From the NCBI RefSeq assembly GCF_008014775.2, contig NZ_CP144914.1, forward strand, positions 930,001 to 994,000: 64,000 nt of DNA, read 5' to 3'. The DNA comes from Alkalicoccus halolimnae. Lineage in GTDB: Bacteria > Bacillota > Bacilli > Bacillales > Salisediminibacteriaceae. The translations under genes and the position numbers were made by a program. The notes beneath the pieces were generated by a model that did no database searches, had not been told where the DNA came from, and saw nothing but the letters and a program-made list of their open reading frames with translations. Position 1 is the stretch's first letter. Every line of letters starts with the position of its first letter. Positions 62,865 through 64,000 of this stretch are shown here, in pieces.

Positions 62865-64000
62865 ATGATCAAACGTACGCTGCAGGACATAGCGCCTTGG
62901 GTGAACGGAGAAAAACTCGGGAATGCCGAAATAAGCGGAGTGTCAACAGATACGAGAACGATCCGGGAAGGCAGCCTTTTTGTCCCGATCGCAGGAGAAC
63001 ATTTCAACGGCCATGATTTTGGGGAGAAAGCCCGGGACAACGGAGCTGCTGCGGCACTCTGGGGCAAAAACCAGCCGGCGCCTCCAGCAGGATTCCCGGT
63101 CATTTATGTGGAGGATACGCTTCAGGCGCTGCAGGATCTTGCCAGAAACTACCTGGCCTCTCTGCCGGCCAGAGTCATTGGCATTACCGGCAGCAATGGC
63201 AAGACAACGACGAAGGATATGGTGGCCTCTGTACTCGGCACCACCTATAAAGTGCAGAAGACAGAGGGTAATTACAATAACCATATCGGACTTCCGCTGA
63301 CGATCCTCGGCCTCGAGGAAGATACGGAGATGGCAGTACTGGAAATGGGCATGAGCGGCCGGGGAGAAATCGAACTGCTTTCAAGCATCGCCCGGCCGCA
63401 TGCGGCTGTCATTACGAATATCGGAGAATCCCACCTGCAGGATCTCGGCTCCCGGGAGGGCATTTCCGAAGCGAAGTTTGAAATTGCGGCAGGGCTCCGC
63501 GAAAACGGCACGCTGATTATAGACGGGGAGGAGCCGCTGCTGACGAAAAAGGCAGCCTCCGCTCCGTTCCGGGTACTCACATTCGGTACCTCGGATACGA
63601 ATGATTATTACCCGGTACGATCCGAACAAAAAAAAGACGGAACGAATTTTACGATTTATAAGGAAGCAGAAGAAAGCTTCTTTATCCCGGTGCTCGGAAG
63701 CCACAATATCAACAACGCTCTCGCTGCTATCGCCGTGGCAGGCCTGTTTGAAGTGTCATATTCCTCGATCCGGAAAGGACTGGAACGGCTCCAGGTCACC
63801 GGCATGCGCACGGAACTTGTAGAGGGCAGGGACGGCGTGACGGTTATCAATGATGCTTATAATGCCAGCCCGACCTCCATGCGCGCTGCTGTAAAGCTGC
63901 TTCAGGATTTACAGGCCGACGGCAAAAAAATTGTCGTACTCGCTGATATGCTGGAGCTCGGTGAAAAAGAAGAAACGTTTCATATGGAAACCGGGAAAGA
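62865..64000 (+). CDS. murF: UDP-N-acetylmuramoyl-tripeptide--D-alanyl-D-alanine ligase, 3' end outside window
   Basis: Mur ligase that adds D-Ala-D-Ala, the Ddl product, to the UDP-MurNAc tripeptide. 378 residues are visible of a usual ~450. The N-terminal domain has SGVSTDTRTIREGSLFVPI, the ATP loop is GITGSNGKTTTKDMV, and NNHIGLPLTIL plus VLEMGMSGRGEIELL are typical of MurF. AAGGAG precedes the ATG. It is 79 bp after ddl. Confidence 0.97.
   Translation, partial: MIKRTLQDIAPWVNGEKLGNAEISGVSTDTRTIREGSLFVPIAGEHFNGHDFGEKARDNGAAAALWGKNQPAPPAGFPVIYVEDTLQALQDLARNYLASLPARVIGITGSNGKTTTKDMVASVLGTTYKVQKTEGNYNNHIGLPLTILGLEEDTEMAVLEMGMSGRGEIELLSSIARPHAAVITNIGESHLQDLGSREGISEAKFEIAAGLRENGTLIIDGEEPLLTKKAASAPFRVLTFGTSDTNDYYPVRSEQKKDGTNFTIYKEAEESFFIPVLGSHNINNALAAIAVAGLFEVSYSSIRKGLERLQVTGMRTELVEGRDGVTVINDAYNASPTSMRAAVKLLQDLQADGKKIVVLADMLELGEKEETFHMETGK

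Noticed and set aside
1-64000. tRNA, rRNA, CRISPR array, phage or integrase genes
   Set aside because: Looked for cloverleaf ends, regularly spaced repeats and typical proteins; none was found. The repeats present are dispersed and of unequal spacing.

Overview
The window is chromosomal DNA from a low-to-moderate GC Gram-positive bacterium, most likely a salt- or alkali-adapted member of the Bacillaceae. The reasons are strong AAGGAGG-type ribosome binding sites with frequent TTG and GTG starts, typical Bacillus families (GbsR, IDEAL-domain and YesK-like proteins, Rex- and Fur-type operators, OpuAC-type lipoprotein), very acidic secreted lipoproteins, and a choline-to-glycine-betaine locus. 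I cannot name the genus. No tRNA, rRNA, CRISPR array, transposase gene or prophage was seen.

Layout. 1-2.9 kb: end of a sugar:H+ symporter and a convergent SLC45/GPH-like MFS transporter. 3.6-7.9 kb: sbcDC. 8.1-9.1 kb: Gfo/Idh/MocA oxidoreductase. 9.5-12.3 kb: a two-gene ABC exporter preceded by a regulator that fuses a dead ABC ATPase to a LytTR DNA-binding domain, with a matching operator and promoter. 12.4-17.3 kb: repeat-rich accessory DNA with a YdeI-like protein, a Fur-box promoter before a broken ORF, an IDEAL protein, two paralogous 151-residue membrane proteins and a YesK-like protein. 17.5-19.5 kb: a GntR regulator and an M24 hydrolase resembling DddP, with a palindromic operator between them. 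21-27.4 kb: osmoprotection locus (betA, a DapA-family enzyme, OpuAC-like lipoprotein, gbsR, gbsA/betB), with four copies of one palindrome that I propose is the GbsR operator. 27.5-32.7 kb: small membrane proteins, a lipoprotein, a Mrr-like nuclease followed by an EVE/PUA-like protein, and many copies of two repeat families. 32.7-45.1 kb: an E2-type acyltransferase, two near-identical EamA transporters, a gamma-glutamyltranspeptidase lipoprotein, DUF418, a broken osmC, an FMN-reductase-like protein, a redoxin with an in-frame TGA, TVP38 and a capsular-type sulfotransferase-fold protein. 45.4-47.1 kb: an AraC remnant and an NADH oxidase under a Rex operator. 47.4-61.3 kb: complete L-rhamnose and rhamnoside utilisation locus. 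61.7-64 kb: ddl and the start of murF.

The observation I rate highest is at 39767-40522. A redoxin gene has an in-frame TGA where the first catalytic Cys of the thioredoxin motif should be. It is followed at 20 nt by a perfect 6-bp hairpin whose AGGGT loop fits the bacterial SECIS rules, so I interpret it as a selenoprotein. The machinery for selenocysteine insertion is not in this window, so the claim depends on the rest of the genome.

The rhamnose locus works as a pathway. Two GH78-type enzymes release rhamnose from rhamnosides. The lipoprotein and two permeases import sugar using an ATPase encoded elsewhere. RhaA, RhaB and RhaEW convert rhamnose to glycerone phosphate and lactate, under a DeoR regulator and two nearly identical promoters. 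In the osmoprotection locus, BetA and GbsA oxidise choline to betaine, the lipoprotein binds a betaine- or choline-like ligand, and GbsR probably represses all of them.
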